Assembly: GCA_938022205.1 (NCBI GenBank)
Contig: CALIEB010000024.1
Location: 62,001-126,000 of the forward strand
Direction of reading: 5' to 3'
Origin: an uncultured Anaerolineae bacterium
GTDB taxonomy: Bacteria > Chloroflexota > Anaerolineae > Aggregatilineales > Phototrophicaceae
DNA length: 64,000 nt
Below, piece by piece: positions 16,306-24,869 of the stretch (the stretch's first letter is position 1; the number at the start of each line of letters is the position of its first letter). The notes below the pieces were generated by a model. It made no database searches and had not been told where the DNA came from. It saw only the letters and a program-made list of their open reading frames with translations. The position numbers and the translations under genes are program-made.

Positions 16306-17268
16306 ATGTCCGACTTATATCCGCTGCGCCTTGAGCCAACGCTACACCCCCGTGTGTGGGGCGGTCACAAGCTGGCGACACTGTTTAACAAGCCGCTGCC
16401 TCGTGCGGACATGCGCTATGGCGAAGCGTGGGAGCTACACGACAGCAGCCGCGTGGAAAACGGCGTGCTGCGCGGACAAAGCATCGCCACGCTCTTAGAG
16501 AAATACGGTGCTGAGCTGGTCGGCGCGGGCTATGACCCCACACAAGGCTTCCCGCTGCTGGTCAAGCTGCTGGATGCCAGCGATTGGCTGAGCGTGCAAG
16601 TGCATCCCAACGACGAACAAGCGCAGCGTCTCGAGGGCGACCCACGCGGCAAGAGCGAGGCATGGGTGATTTTGCAAGCCGACGAGGGCGCACAGCTGGT
16701 GATAGGCGTGCAAGCGGGCGCGGACAAGGCGATGCTGCGCGCCGCTATCGCCGAAAACCGCCTAGAGCCGCTGCTGGTGTATGCTGATGTGCGGGCGGGC
16801 GACGTGCTGAGTATCCCCGCTAACACGCTGCACGCCATTGGCGCGGGCATTGTCCTCTACGAAATCCAGCAGTCTAGCGACGTGACGTATCGGCTTTACG
16901 ATTGGGGGCGCGTGGGCTTAGACGGCACACCACGCGAGCTGCACGTGGAAAAAGGACTGGAGGTCGCTGCGCTCGACCGCTTGCCCGAACTCACACATCC
17001 CGAAGGCGACGGCGCGCTGCTGGTGCGCTCGCCCTACTTCCTCACGGTGCAACACATCCTAGACCACAACACGCTGGAGCTGCGCACAGGCGGACAGTTC
17101 CAAGCCCTGACATGCGTCGAAGGCAACATCACCGTGACCCATGACGAAACCACCATCTATCTCGCCACAGGGGCGACCGCGCTCGTTCCTGCCTGTCTTG
17201 ACGTGGTGATGCTGGTTGGCACTGGGCGCGTGCTGCGCTCTTGCCCGCCGCCACAAGATGAGGCGTAG
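16306..17268 (+). CDS. manA: Mannose-6-phosphate isomerase, class I
   Basis: A 320-residue zinc enzyme interconverting fructose-6-P and mannose-6-P, the entry to GDP-mannose and GDP-fucose. It opens with LRLEPTLHPRVWGGHKL. The zinc-site segment SVQVHPND includes His100, and PANTLHAIGAG and YEIQQSSDVTYRLYDWGR are typical of the short bacterial class I form. The start ATG 16306 has AGGA 7 bp upstream. An in-frame ATG at 16279 is less well placed. It is followed after 4 bp by a WecA/MraY-type transferase. It links to the GDP-fucose synthase gene at 5255 at the pathway level. Confidence 0.93.
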   Translation: MSDLYPLRLEPTLHPRVWGGHKLATLFNKPLPRADMRYGEAWELHDSSRVENGVLRGQSIATLLEKYGAELVGAGYDPTQGFPLLVKLLDASDWLSVQVHPNDEQAQRLEGDPRGKSEAWVILQADEGAQLVIGVQAGADKAMLRAAIAENRLEPLLVYADVRAGDVLSIPANTLHAIGAGIVLYEIQQSSDVTYRLYDWGRVGLDGTPRELHVEKGLEVAALDRLPELTHPEGDGALLVRSPYFLTVQHILDHNTLELRTGGQFQALTCVEGNITVTHDETTIYLATGATALVPACLDVVMLVGTGRVLRSCPPPQDEA

Positions 17269-17272
17269 CGAT

Positions 17273-18301
17273 ATGGACAGCGCGCTGCAGTTCGTGCCGA
17301 TTATGGTTGTAGGCTTTGCGATGGCGTTAGGGCTTACGCCGCTGTCGCGCCACATTGCCATGCGTCTGGGCGTGGTAGACAAGCCGACGCTGGCACGCAA
17401 AATCCACAAAGACCACAAGCCGCTGATGGGTGGGCTGGCGATTTACGTGGCGTTCGTCGCCTCGCTGCTGGTGTTCAGCCCGCCACGCCACCTGTTCGAG
17501 CTGGGCGCGATTTGTGCGGGCGCGGGCTTGCTATCGTTCGTCGGGCTGCTCGATGACCGCTTTAACTTGAGCGTGCGCGTGCGCTTGCTGGCGATGCTGT
17601 GCGCGGCAGGCATTGTCATTGCGGCAGGCATCCAGATACGCTTGTTTAACGCGCCGCTGCTGGACGTGTTGCTGACGCTGCTTTGGATTGTCGGCATCAC
17701 CAACGCCGCCAACTTCCTCGACAACATGGACGGCTTAACGGCGGGCATCAGTGCCATCGCCAGCGGCTTCTTCCTGCTGATTGCCTTCATGCAAGGGCAA
17801 GTGCTGGTGTCACTGCTAGCGGCAGCGGTCTTCGGCAGCGCGGTGGGCTTCTTGGCGTATAACTTCAACCCCGCCAGCACCTTCATGGGCGATATGGGCG
17901 CGTTGGTGCTAGGCTATGTGCTGGCGATTTTGGGCATCAAGCTGCAGTTCGCCACGCAGCCGCTGAGCGTCACGTGGATGATTCCGCTGTTTGTGCTGGC
18001 GTTGCCCATCTTCGACATTAACCTTGTCGTGTGGACGCGCGTGTTTGAGGGACGCTCGCCCTTCGAAGGCGGCAAAGACCACACCAGCCACCGCATCATG
18101 GCGTTGGGCTTTAGTCAGCGTTGGACACTGGCGATCATCTACACGCTGTGCGTGCTGTTCGGCGCGCTCGGCTTGGTGATTAGCCTTGCGCCGCCCGCTC
18201 AAGGGCTAGTGGTGGGGGGCGTGGGCGCGCTGGTGATTGTTGTGCTGTATATTGTCATGATTGTCATTCGCCAGCGCATCCAAAAGCGACCCGCCGCATG
18301 A
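17273..18301 (+). CDS. Undecaprenyl-phosphate sugar-1-phosphate transferase (MraY/WecA/TagO family)
   Basis: 342 residues with about ten transmembrane helices. It transfers a GlcNAc-1-phosphate-type group from UDP-sugar to undecaprenyl phosphate, the first membrane step of glycan synthesis. Key marks are the early KIHKDHKPLMGGLAIY loop, DDRFNLSVRVR, NAANFLDNMDGL with the catalytic Asp pair, FMGDMGA, and the late loop GRSPFEGGKDHTSHR with the HxxH-type motif of the WecA/TagO branch. The start at ATG 17273 has GAGG 9 bp upstream. An ATG at 17258 overlapping manA is possible. Its sugar specificity is inferred only at family level. Confidence 0.9.
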   Translation: MDSALQFVPIMVVGFAMALGLTPLSRHIAMRLGVVDKPTLARKIHKDHKPLMGGLAIYVAFVASLLVFSPPRHLFELGAICAGAGLLSFVGLLDDRFNLSVRVRLLAMLCAAGIVIAAGIQIRLFNAPLLDVLLTLLWIVGITNAANFLDNMDGLTAGISAIASGFFLLIAFMQGQVLVSLLAAAVFGSAVGFLAYNFNPASTFMGDMGALVLGYVLAILGIKLQFATQPLSVTWMIPLFVLALPIFDINLVVWTRVFEGRSPFEGGKDHTSHRIMALGFSQRWTLAIIYTLCVLFGALGLVISLAPPAQGLVVGGVGALVIVVLYIVMIVIRQRIQKRPAA

Positions 18302-18396
18302 TTGACCGCGCACACGCTCGGCGCGAGCCACGCCCCAGCCTTCTCACCGTACAGGTCGAACGTGGCACGCTATGACGGTCAGCAACCCCACACCTC

Positions 18397-19440
18397 ATGA
18401 ACCGATACACCCAGCTCTACACGCTTAACGACGAAAACGCTGCCGCCGCGCTGGCACATGCTGCTGCCGTGCTGCGAGCAGGCGGCTTGGTGGCGTTCCC
18501 CACCGAAACGGTCTACGGCTTAGGCGCGAACGCCCTTTCCGCGCAGGCAGTGGCGGGCATTTTCGCCGCCAAAGAACGCCCCGCTAACGACCCGCTCATT
18601 GTGCATCTGCCCGACGCTGCTGCGCTGCCACAGGTGGCGGTGGACGTGCCGCCGCTGGCGTATGCGCTGGCAGCGCGCTTTTGGGCGGGCGCGCTCACGT
18701 TGGTCTTGCCCAAACATCCCGCCGTACCGCTAGAAGTTACGTCGGGTCAGCCGACCGTCGCCGTGCGCGTCCCCGACCACCCTATCGCTCAAGCCCTGCT
18801 GCGTGCTAGCGGTGTGCCTATCGCCGCGCCCAGTGCCAACCGCTTCAGCCGACCCAGCCCCACCACCGCCGCGCACGTGCTGGCGGACTTGGGCGGGCGC
18901 GTCGATGTCGTGTTAGACGGCGGGGCGTGTGCCATTGGGGTCGAAAGCACCATCCTTGACCTGACCCACACGCCGCCGCGCTTGCTGCGGGCGGGCGGCG
19001 TGCCGCTGGAAGCCTTGCGCGAGCTTGTGCCTGACCTCGTGCTGCACACCTTCGCCGTGCGCGAGCATGAGACCGCGCCCGCGCCCGGCACGCTGCTCAA
19101 GCACTACGCACCCAGCGCGCCGCTGCTGCTCTTCACAGGCACGGACGCGCGGCGGGTATGTGCGCGCCTCGCGCAAGCTGCTCGCGAACTCAGCACGCCT
19201 GCGCTGCCGGCGGTTGTGCTGCTTACCCAACCCGCGCCTTACGATTGGCAGGGCGTGTGGGTAGAAACGCTGGGCGAGAGCGAGCAAGCCTGGGCAGAGC
19301 GGCTGTTCGCCACGCTGCGTGCGCTGGAAACTCGCGCCAGCGCGATTTTGGTGCAAGCACCGCCGCAAACGGGCTTGGGGTTGGCGGTGTGGGATAGGCT
19401 GTGGCGCGCCGCCGAAGGGCGCGTCATCACAGTCGAATAA
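18397..19440 (+). CDS. tsaC: L-threonylcarbamoyladenylate synthase (Sua5/YrdC family)
   Basis: A 347-residue enzyme making threonylcarbamoyl-AMP from threonine, bicarbonate and ATP for the t6A37 modification of ANN-decoding tRNAs. The YrdC domain (residues 15-205) shows FPTETVYGLGANAL, KERPANDPLIVHL, and ANRFSRPSPTTAAHV. A linker (PAPGTLLKHYAPSAP) leads into the C-terminal Sua5 domain, so this is the long Sua5 form rather than the short TsaC form. No good ribosome-binding site is seen at ATG 18397. Tight genes on either side make it likely to be read from the upstream operon. Confidence 0.92.
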   Translation: MNRYTQLYTLNDENAAAALAHAAAVLRAGGLVAFPTETVYGLGANALSAQAVAGIFAAKERPANDPLIVHLPDAAALPQVAVDVPPLAYALAARFWAGALTLVLPKHPAVPLEVTSGQPTVAVRVPDHPIAQALLRASGVPIAAPSANRFSRPSPTTAAHVLADLGGRVDVVLDGGACAIGVESTILDLTHTPPRLLRAGGVPLEALRELVPDLVLHTFAVREHETAPAPGTLLKHYAPSAPLLLFTGTDARRVCARLAQAARELSTPALPAVVLLTQPAPYDWQGVWVETLGESEQAWAERLFATLRALETRASAILVQAPPQTGLGLAVWDRLWRAAEGRVITVE

Positions 19441-19469
19441 GCCCCCGCCACTAGACGGGGTGGCGGGGC
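19441..19469 (+). terminator. GC-rich hairpin after the Sua5 gene
   Basis: CCCCGCCAC pairs with GTGGCGGGG around a short loop directly after the stop. There is no T-run, so termination would be weak. A TGC-TATCGT element (19472-19480) follows and may be the next gene's promoter. Confidence 0.45.
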
Positions 19470-19517
19470 TATGCTATCGTCACATTGGACCCAATCATAC
19501 TCGAGAGGAACAGACGC

Positions 19518-20666
19518 ATGACGGTATCGTATTGGCAGGCAGATGGCACGCAGCCGCGCCGTGAGGTGGAGCTGCTGATTGTCGGCGCGGGGCTGGCGGG
19601 CTGCGCGGCGGCTTATCACGCGCGCCAGCTAGGGCTGCAGGTGGTGATAACCGACAAGGCAGACCTCGCGCAAGGTGCAAGCGGGCGCAACGCCGGCTTT
19701 ATGATAACGGGGTTAGATGCTTATTATCACAAGGCAGAAGCGCGCTACGGCGCGGCGGTCACCCGCGAGATGTGGCAGCTCAGCCGCGAGACCATTGCCT
19801 TTTGGAAGCGCGTCATCGCCGCCGCCAACGGCCACGTGCAGGCAGACACGCGCGGCTCGCTGCTGCTAGCGGAAAGCGAAGCCGAAGCGCACGACCTCGC
19901 GCTTGCAGCGCGCGCGCTGCAAGCTAACGGCATCGACGTGCAGTTTTATGACTATGACCCGTTGGAGCGCGGGTATCACGCGGCAATTTTGCAGCCCGAA
20001 GACGGCGCGGTGCATCCCGTGCAGCTAGCACAGGCACTGCTCGAGCAGAGCGGCGCGGAGCTGCTGGCGAACAACGAGGTATACGCCATCACGCAAGACG
20101 CGCCCGACACGGTGACGGTGGCGACGCAGCGCGTGATTTTCAAGGCGCGGCGCGTGCTGCTGTGTACCAACGCCTATTCGCCCTTTGTAGACGACTATTT
20201 TGCCGACAAGGTGGTGCCGACGCGGGCGCAAGTGCTAGTGACCGAGCCGCTGCCCGCCAGCGTCATCCCCTACTGCGGCTACAGCAACTACGGCTACATG
20301 TACTACCGTATGACGTTTGACGGGCGGCTGCTGTTGGGCGGCGCGCGCCACACGGCGTTCGCGCAGGAAAACGGCACGTCCGAAGACCGCCTCAACCCTT
20401 TCGTGCAGGCACAGCTCGACGATTACTTGCGCCGCTATTTCCCTGAGGTGCGCGTGCCTGTGGCGCGGCGTTGGGCGGGCATCATGGGCTTCAGCGTGGA
20501 CGGGCTGCCACTCGTCGGGACATTGCCACACATGCCCCGCGTGGGCTTTGCGGTGGGCTTCACGGGGCATGGGCTGGCGTTAGCGGCGGGCGTGACCGAA
20601 CGCGCGCTGCGCCTGCTGCTAGATGGCGAGCCTGCGGGCGCGGTCGACGCGGCGCGCCTCGCTTAG
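19518..20666 (+). CDS. FAD-dependent amine/amino-acid oxidoreductase (DadA/PuuB-like)
   Basis: A 382-residue flavoprotein. The N-terminal dinucleotide-binding motif is LLIVGAGLAGCAAAYHARQLG, followed by the GASGRNAGFM segment typical of the D-amino-acid dehydrogenase/gamma-glutamylputrescine oxidase family. The middle contains HPVQLAQALLE, and the C-terminal FAD contact is GFTGHGLALAAGVTERAL. It would oxidise a secondary or primary amine, transferring electrons to oxygen or a carrier. The substrate is not determined. ATG 19518 has GAGAGGA upstream. Confidence 0.87.
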   Translation: MTVSYWQADGTQPRREVELLIVGAGLAGCAAAYHARQLGLQVVITDKADLAQGASGRNAGFMITGLDAYYHKAEARYGAAVTREMWQLSRETIAFWKRVIAAANGHVQADTRGSLLLAESEAEAHDLALAARALQANGIDVQFYDYDPLERGYHAAILQPEDGAVHPVQLAQALLEQSGAELLANNEVYAITQDAPDTVTVATQRVIFKARRVLLCTNAYSPFVDDYFADKVVPTRAQVLVTEPLPASVIPYCGYSNYGYMYYRMTFDGRLLLGGARHTAFAQENGTSEDRLNPFVQAQLDDYLRRYFPEVRVPVARRWAGIMGFSVDGLPLVGTLPHMPRVGFAVGFTGHGLALAAGVTERALRLLLDGEPAGAVDAARLA

Positions 20667-20877
20667 AAGCGCACACCGTGCAGCATCAAGAAGGCGATGG
20701 TCGCCGCGTCTTAACCTTCCTGAGCTTATGCAAGCTCTGCAAGAAGCTATCTTAGCGGCAGATTGCAAAACATTTAACCGTTCTCATGCCTCTTATGCGC
20801 CACCCTACCCCTACAAAAAGCAGCGGGTTTATGGCATGATAGCCGCACCAACCGTGAACGAAAGGACACGCCTCGCC

Positions 20878-21642
20878 ATGACCTCTGACCCACTGAGAGA
20901 GGCGCGCTTGGTGGCATACCGTGCGTTGTGCTTGGGCGCGCTGCTAGAGCGACACGACGCAGAGCTGCGCATCCGCACCCTGTCGCAATACACGAGCGAC
21001 CGCAGCGAGCGCGAGGCCATATTAGCGCGCCGCAACGCGCGCAACCAACGCCTATTGGCGTGGCTGGCGACCGAAGGACTAACTCCTTTTTTGACGACAA
21101 CAGAAGCCAAATTGCTCGCAAGCCCGCTTGGCACATGGTCAACGCGGGCTTTATCGTGCGTGAGCTGGCGCGCCGAGACGTTGGGCGTGCTGCTTTGGAC
21201 GCTGCGTGCCGTTGACGCGCTGCCGCCGATGGACACGCCGTTTGATGTCAACGAGATTTTGCGTCCGCTAGACATTTACACGCCTACGATTGATTTTGTG
21301 TGGTGCGCGCGCCTGCGCCCGCAAGAAGAGCTGCAAACGCTGCGTGAGCAGATGGAGCTGTGGCTGTGGCGGACGCACGCCACCGAGCTAGAGCTGCTGG
21401 GGGTACGCCAAAACGACGGCAAGCCGCTGCGCGAGGTCATTTACAGCATGGCGCGCCAATCTTTGCTCAAGGGAGCGGTGCCGCGCTTGATTGAGGGCGA
21501 CTTCCCCGCGTTCGGCAGGGCTTACGCCGCCCTCAACAACGACCAGCGCGACATGGTCAACACCATCGTTCACGAGCGCGCTAGCGCAACGCATTGGGTA
21601 TGCGATGCCAACAGCGCGTGGACAGTGCTGCTGCTAAGCTAG
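20878..21642 (+). CDS. DUF4272-like protein
   Basis: 254 residues from ATG 20878. The segment SWRAETLGVLLWTLRAVDALPPMDTPFD resembles the central WR(x)E..xVLLWAL..+...P motif of DUF4272 proteins, whose function is unknown. The rest is helical with many Arg/Glu. An upstream in-frame reading to 20623 is possible, but it crosses a likely -10 region and has atypical Arg-rich composition. AAAGGA lies about 12 bp upstream of the chosen start. The stop overlaps that of the convergent ABC permease gene in one CTAG. Confidence 0.65.
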   Translation: MTSDPLREARLVAYRALCLGALLERHDAELRIRTLSQYTSDRSEREAILARRNARNQRLLAWLATEGLTPFLTTTEAKLLASPLGTWSTRALSCVSWRAETLGVLLWTLRAVDALPPMDTPFDVNEILRPLDIYTPTIDFVWCARLRPQEELQTLREQMELWLWRTHATELELLGVRQNDGKPLREVIYSMARQSLLKGAVPRLIEGDFPAFGRAYAALNNDQRDMVNTIVHERASATHWVCDANSAWTVLLLS

Positions 21643-22415
21643 CTAGCACGCCAGCGGCGCGTGCCGACCAGCACCGACGTGACGAACAACGCTGCCACCG
21701 TCAGCAGCACAAAATACGCTACGTCTTCACCGCGCAGGATGCCCTGCATCATCGTCTCTTGATAGTGTGCCACGAGGCTTAGCTCGCGCAGGAAGTCCGT
21801 CGCGCCCGCCGTAAAGCCGCGTCCGTTGGCGATGAGCGCGAGCGCGTCAGACAGATAAAACACCAAGATGGTTGCTGCGCCCAAAAACGCTGCGACAATT
21901 TGGTCTTCGGTGAGCGCGCTCCAGACCATGCTTAACGCCAGCGTCACGCCACCGTATAGCCATGCGCCCAAGTAGCCGGCGAAGAGAATGCCCGCGTCCG
22001 GCACGCCCATGCCCGCTAGCATGACGACATACGCCAGCGTACACGCCAAGATAAACGTGTAAAACGTCCAAACCGCGAAGAACTTGCCCAAGACGAACGC
22101 CCAATCGTGCATCGGCAGCGTCATCAGCACTTCCAGCGTGCCTTCGCGCGTCTCTTCCGCCAGCAGCCGCATCGTCAGCAGCGGCGCGATGATGAACATG
22201 AGGAACGCTAGCGTGCCGAGCATGCCGACAATCGCCATGTCGGCGGTAGCTAGCTGCTGCGCAAAGCCCGACGTGTTGTTAGCGACAAATTGGGTGACGG
22301 TCGCGCTGAACAGCACACCCATGAACAGCAGCACGCCGAACGCAATGGCGTAGGCAATCGTGCTGCGGAAGAACAACGCTACCTCACGCTTGTACACCGC
22401 CCACAGCGCGCTCAT
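21639..22415 (-). CDS. ABC-2 type transporter permease (GldF/NosY-like)
   Basis: 258 residues with six hydrophobic helices and the N-terminal SALWAVYKREVALFFRS element typical of ABC-2 exporters. The sequence EETREGTLEVLMTLP after the second helix is the E-loop coupling motif of GldF/NosY-type permeases. Its start overlaps the ATPase gene by 4 bp, so the two make one transporter. The transported substrate is unknown. No GldG-like third component is present. Confidence 0.88.
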   Translation of the reverse strand: MSALWAVYKREVALFFRSTIAYAIAFGVLLFMGVLFSATVTQFVANNTSGFAQQLATADMAIVGMLGTLAFLMFIIAPLLTMRLLAEETREGTLEVLMTLPMHDWAFVLGKFFAVWTFYTFILACTLAYVVMLAGMGVPDAGILFAGYLGAWLYGGVTLALSMVWSALTEDQIVAAFLGAATILVFYLSDALALIANGRGFTAGATDFLRELSLVAHYQETMMQGILRGEDVAYFVLLTVAALFVTSVLVGTRRWRAS

Positions 22416-23353
22416 GCCACTTCCTCCTTTTGCGCGCCAACTTCGCGCCGCGTTAGCTCGATAAAGATATCCTCAAGGTTGACCGCCAACGAACGTACCT
22501 CAAGCAAGCCAAAGCCCTGCGCCATGAGAGCTTGCGCCGCGTCAGGACGCAGGTCGGCACTGCTGTCAGCGGGTGTCACGACGACGCTGTCGCGGTCAAG
22601 CACAGCCTCTTGCACGGCGGGCAGCGCGGCTAACACAGCGCGCGCCGCTTCAAGGTCACCCGCCACGCGCACGACAACGCGCCCACCACGTGCCAGCTGG
22701 TCGCGCAGGGCTTGCGGCGTGCCTTGTGCGATGATTTGCCCGCCGTTGATGATGACGATTTTGTCGCAAACTTGCTCGGCTTCGCTGAGGATGTGCGTGC
22801 TGAACAGCACGGTATGCTCGCGCCCCAGCTCTGCCACCAGCTGGCGCAGCTCTAGCACTTGCAGCGGGTCCAGCCCAATCGTCGGCTCGTCCAAAATCAG
22901 CACCTGCGGGTCGTGCAAGAGCGCGGCAGCCAGCCCCACGCGCTGCTTCATGCCTTTGGAGAGCGTGCGAATGCGGCTGTTGCTGCGCGCTGACAAGCCC
23001 ACCCGCGCTAGTACGGCTTGGGCGCGCGCCTTGCGCTCGCGCAGCCCGCGAATTTCGCCCAAGTACATGAGATACTCGTAGGGCGTGAGGTCGCGGTAGA
23101 GCGGCACGTTCTCAGGCAGATAGCCCACGACGCGCCGCACGTTCATGCTCTGTTCGAACACGTCAAAGCCGCCGACAAGGGCGCGCCCGCTGGTGGGCGG
23201 GGTAAAGCCCGTCAGCACGCGCATCGTCGTCGTCTTGCCCGCGCCGTTGGGGCCTAAAAAGCCCGTCACTTGCCCGTTTTCGGCGGTGAAAGAGATATCG
23301 CGCACGGCTGCCACATCGCCGTAGCGTTTGGTTAAGTGGTCTACAGTAATCAT
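22412..23353 (-). CDS. ABC transporter ATP-binding protein (GldA/NatA type)
   Basis: A 313-residue ATPase with Walker A GPNGAGKTT, signature RTLSKGMKQRVGLAAAL, Walker B VLILDEPTIGLDPLQ and the H-loop STHILSEAEQ. The C-terminal 80 residues form the extension usual in exporters of this class. It partners the ABC-2 permease that overlaps its 3' end. It probably drives export of a lipid, polymer or drug, but nothing nearby fixes the substrate. Confidence 0.92.
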   Translation of the reverse strand: MITVDHLTKRYGDVAAVRDISFTAENGQVTGFLGPNGAGKTTTMRVLTGFTPPTSGRALVGGFDVFEQSMNVRRVVGYLPENVPLYRDLTPYEYLMYLGEIRGLRERKARAQAVLARVGLSARSNSRIRTLSKGMKQRVGLAAALLHDPQVLILDEPTIGLDPLQVLELRQLVAELGREHTVLFSTHILSEAEQVCDKIVIINGGQIIAQGTPQALRDQLARGGRVVVRVAGDLEAARAVLAALPAVQEAVLDRDSVVVTPADSSADLRPDAAQALMAQGFGLLEVRSLAVNLEDIFIELTRREVGAQKEEVA

Positions 23354-23378
23354 GCTTGCTCGTCCTTACTGCACGCTG

Positions 23379-24125
23379 CTAGTTAGGATACTGTGACGCA
23401 TCGTAGCGAGAGCCGCTCTCTGCGTCGTCTTTATCATCATATCCATGCAGCGACGCTTGAGAAGGGGCTAAATGCGCCTTTGCCCAGCTTTGCCCGTCGG
23501 TATAGGTTTGCATAGGCACTTTGTAGAACGTGGCGACCTCTTCGGGCGAATCCAGCGTAATGCGCTCGCGCTGCGCTAGCAGCAGGTCGCCCTTGAGGTT
23601 GTAACGCCCGTCGTAGCGTGTGCCATCGGGCATATGCGCGTAGCGCAACTTGGCGGCATAGCGTAGCTGTTCGTCGCTAACCTTTGCGCCGGTCAGGGTA
23701 GCATAGATGAGATCTGCGCCGCGCAAGTCGACGTTTTCAAGGTCGCAGCCGCTGAGGTCTGCCTTGTAGAGGTTGGCATCGCGCCAGTTCGCGCCCCTGA
23801 AGTCGCGTTTGCGCAGCGTGCCGTCCTGCAGCTTGCCCATGACGCGCAGCTCTTCGATGGCGGCGCAGGCGACGCTGTTGTTGCGGCTCTTGGCGCGGCG
23901 CACCAGCTGCTCGACCTGCTGGCGTTCAGCGCGGCGGGCGTTTAGGCGGTCTAAAATCAGCACGGTAAAGGTAATGCCGACCGCTTCGGGGACAAGATTT
24001 TGCAAGAAATCATCTGTCTCGACTTGCACAAGGTACAGCAAATGCGGCAGCAGCAGCCCAATAATTACGCCCACCACCAGCGTAAGCACGTCAAGCGACG
24101 ACAGCCAAGATCGTACACGACGCAT
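23379..24125 (-). CDS. Membrane-anchored pentapeptide-repeat protein
   Basis: 248 residues with two hydrophobic helices near the N-terminus (VLTLVVGVIIGLLLPHLLYL; AVGITFTVLILDRL), a charged coiled region (LNARRAERQQVEQLVRRAKS), then a short pentapeptide-repeat block (FRGANWRDANLYKADLSGCD continuing about 25 residues). The C-terminal part is hydrophilic and unrecognised. ATG 24125 was chosen because GAGG lies 6 bp upstream. A GTG two codons earlier abuts that sequence. Function is unknown. Confidence 0.8.
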   Translation of the reverse strand: MRRVRSWLSSLDVLTLVVGVIIGLLLPHLLYLVQVETDDFLQNLVPEAVGITFTVLILDRLNARRAERQQVEQLVRRAKSRNNSVACAAIEELRVMGKLQDGTLRKRDFRGANWRDANLYKADLSGCDLENVDLRGADLIYATLTGAKVSDEQLRYAAKLRYAHMPDGTRYDGRYNLKGDLLLAQRERITLDSPEEVATFYKVPMQTYTDGQSWAKAHLAPSQASLHGYDDKDDAESGSRYDASQYPN

Positions 24126-24230
24126 AGACACCTCTTTTTTGACACAATCTTAACGAAATGCCGTTACAATATTAGCATTTTTCGCTTATCATAACATATA
24201 CGACGACGGGTTGTGAGGAAAGTGAAACCA

Positions 24231-24866
24231 ATGACAGCTTATGCGAACGCCAACGAAGAGACCTCGCGCTTTCATTGGGCGCGCATCGTGTCGGATGTCT
24301 TCAGTCCACCCGTAGTGTGGATAGCGTTGGTTATTCCCATTGCCATTCAGTTTAGCGATGAGGTGTCGCAAGGTTTGTATTGGGCATTGCTTTACAGCCT
24401 GTTCATTTGCGTGCTGCCGGTCTTGTTCATTGCCTATCGCGTGCGCACGGGCAAGATTGGCGACATCCACATGAAAGAACGCCGCGAACGCTACAAGCCG
24501 CTGTTCGTCACGCTGATTTCGACGCTGTGCGCGTGGGCGTTGCTGAAAGCAATGGGCGCGCCCGCCGCGCTGCCGCTGCTGGCTATCATCAGCTGGGTGC
24601 AGCTGGGCATCATCGCGCTGGTGACGTTCTATTGGCAAATCAGCATGCACGCTATGGGCATTACAGGCGCAACGATGACCATCGGCATGGTGTTCAGCGT
24701 ACAAACGGCAATCCTGACCGTGCCGATTATCATGCTGGTAGGCGCGGCACGCCTGCGGCTCAAGCGTCACACGCCCGCCCAAGTGTTCGCGGGCGCGCTC
24801 GTGGGCGCGCTGGTGCCAACATGCCTGTTCTTGTTATTTTCCCACCTTCTCATACTGGTGCTGTGA
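24231..24866 (+). CDS. PAP2-superfamily membrane phosphatase-like protein
   Basis: 211 residues with about six transmembrane helices. Three spaced motifs recall phosphatidic-acid phosphatase type 2 enzymes: a charged KERRERYKPL loop (motif 1 region), SMHAMG in place of the usual PSGH (motif 2), and RLRLKRHTPAQ with the late Arg...His (motif 3). The substrate of such divergent members is unknown. Lipid phosphates or prenyl diphosphates are the family's usual targets. ATG 24231 follows GAGGAAA. It is immediately followed by a TPR gene (3-bp gap), so they are probably co-transcribed. Confidence 0.7.
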   Translation: MTAYANANEETSRFHWARIVSDVFSPPVVWIALVIPIAIQFSDEVSQGLYWALLYSLFICVLPVLFIAYRVRTGKIGDIHMKERRERYKPLFVTLISTLCAWALLKAMGAPAALPLLAIISWVQLGIIALVTFYWQISMHAMGITGATMTIGMVFSVQTAILTVPIIMLVGAARLRLKRHTPAQVFAGALVGALVPTCLFLLFSHLLILVL

Positions 24867-24869
24867 TGT

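Noticed and set aside
22290-23081. 263-codon plus-strand ORF across the ABC transporter genes
   Set aside because: Ser/Arg/Thr-rich shadow; the ABC ATPase on the other strand is complete.
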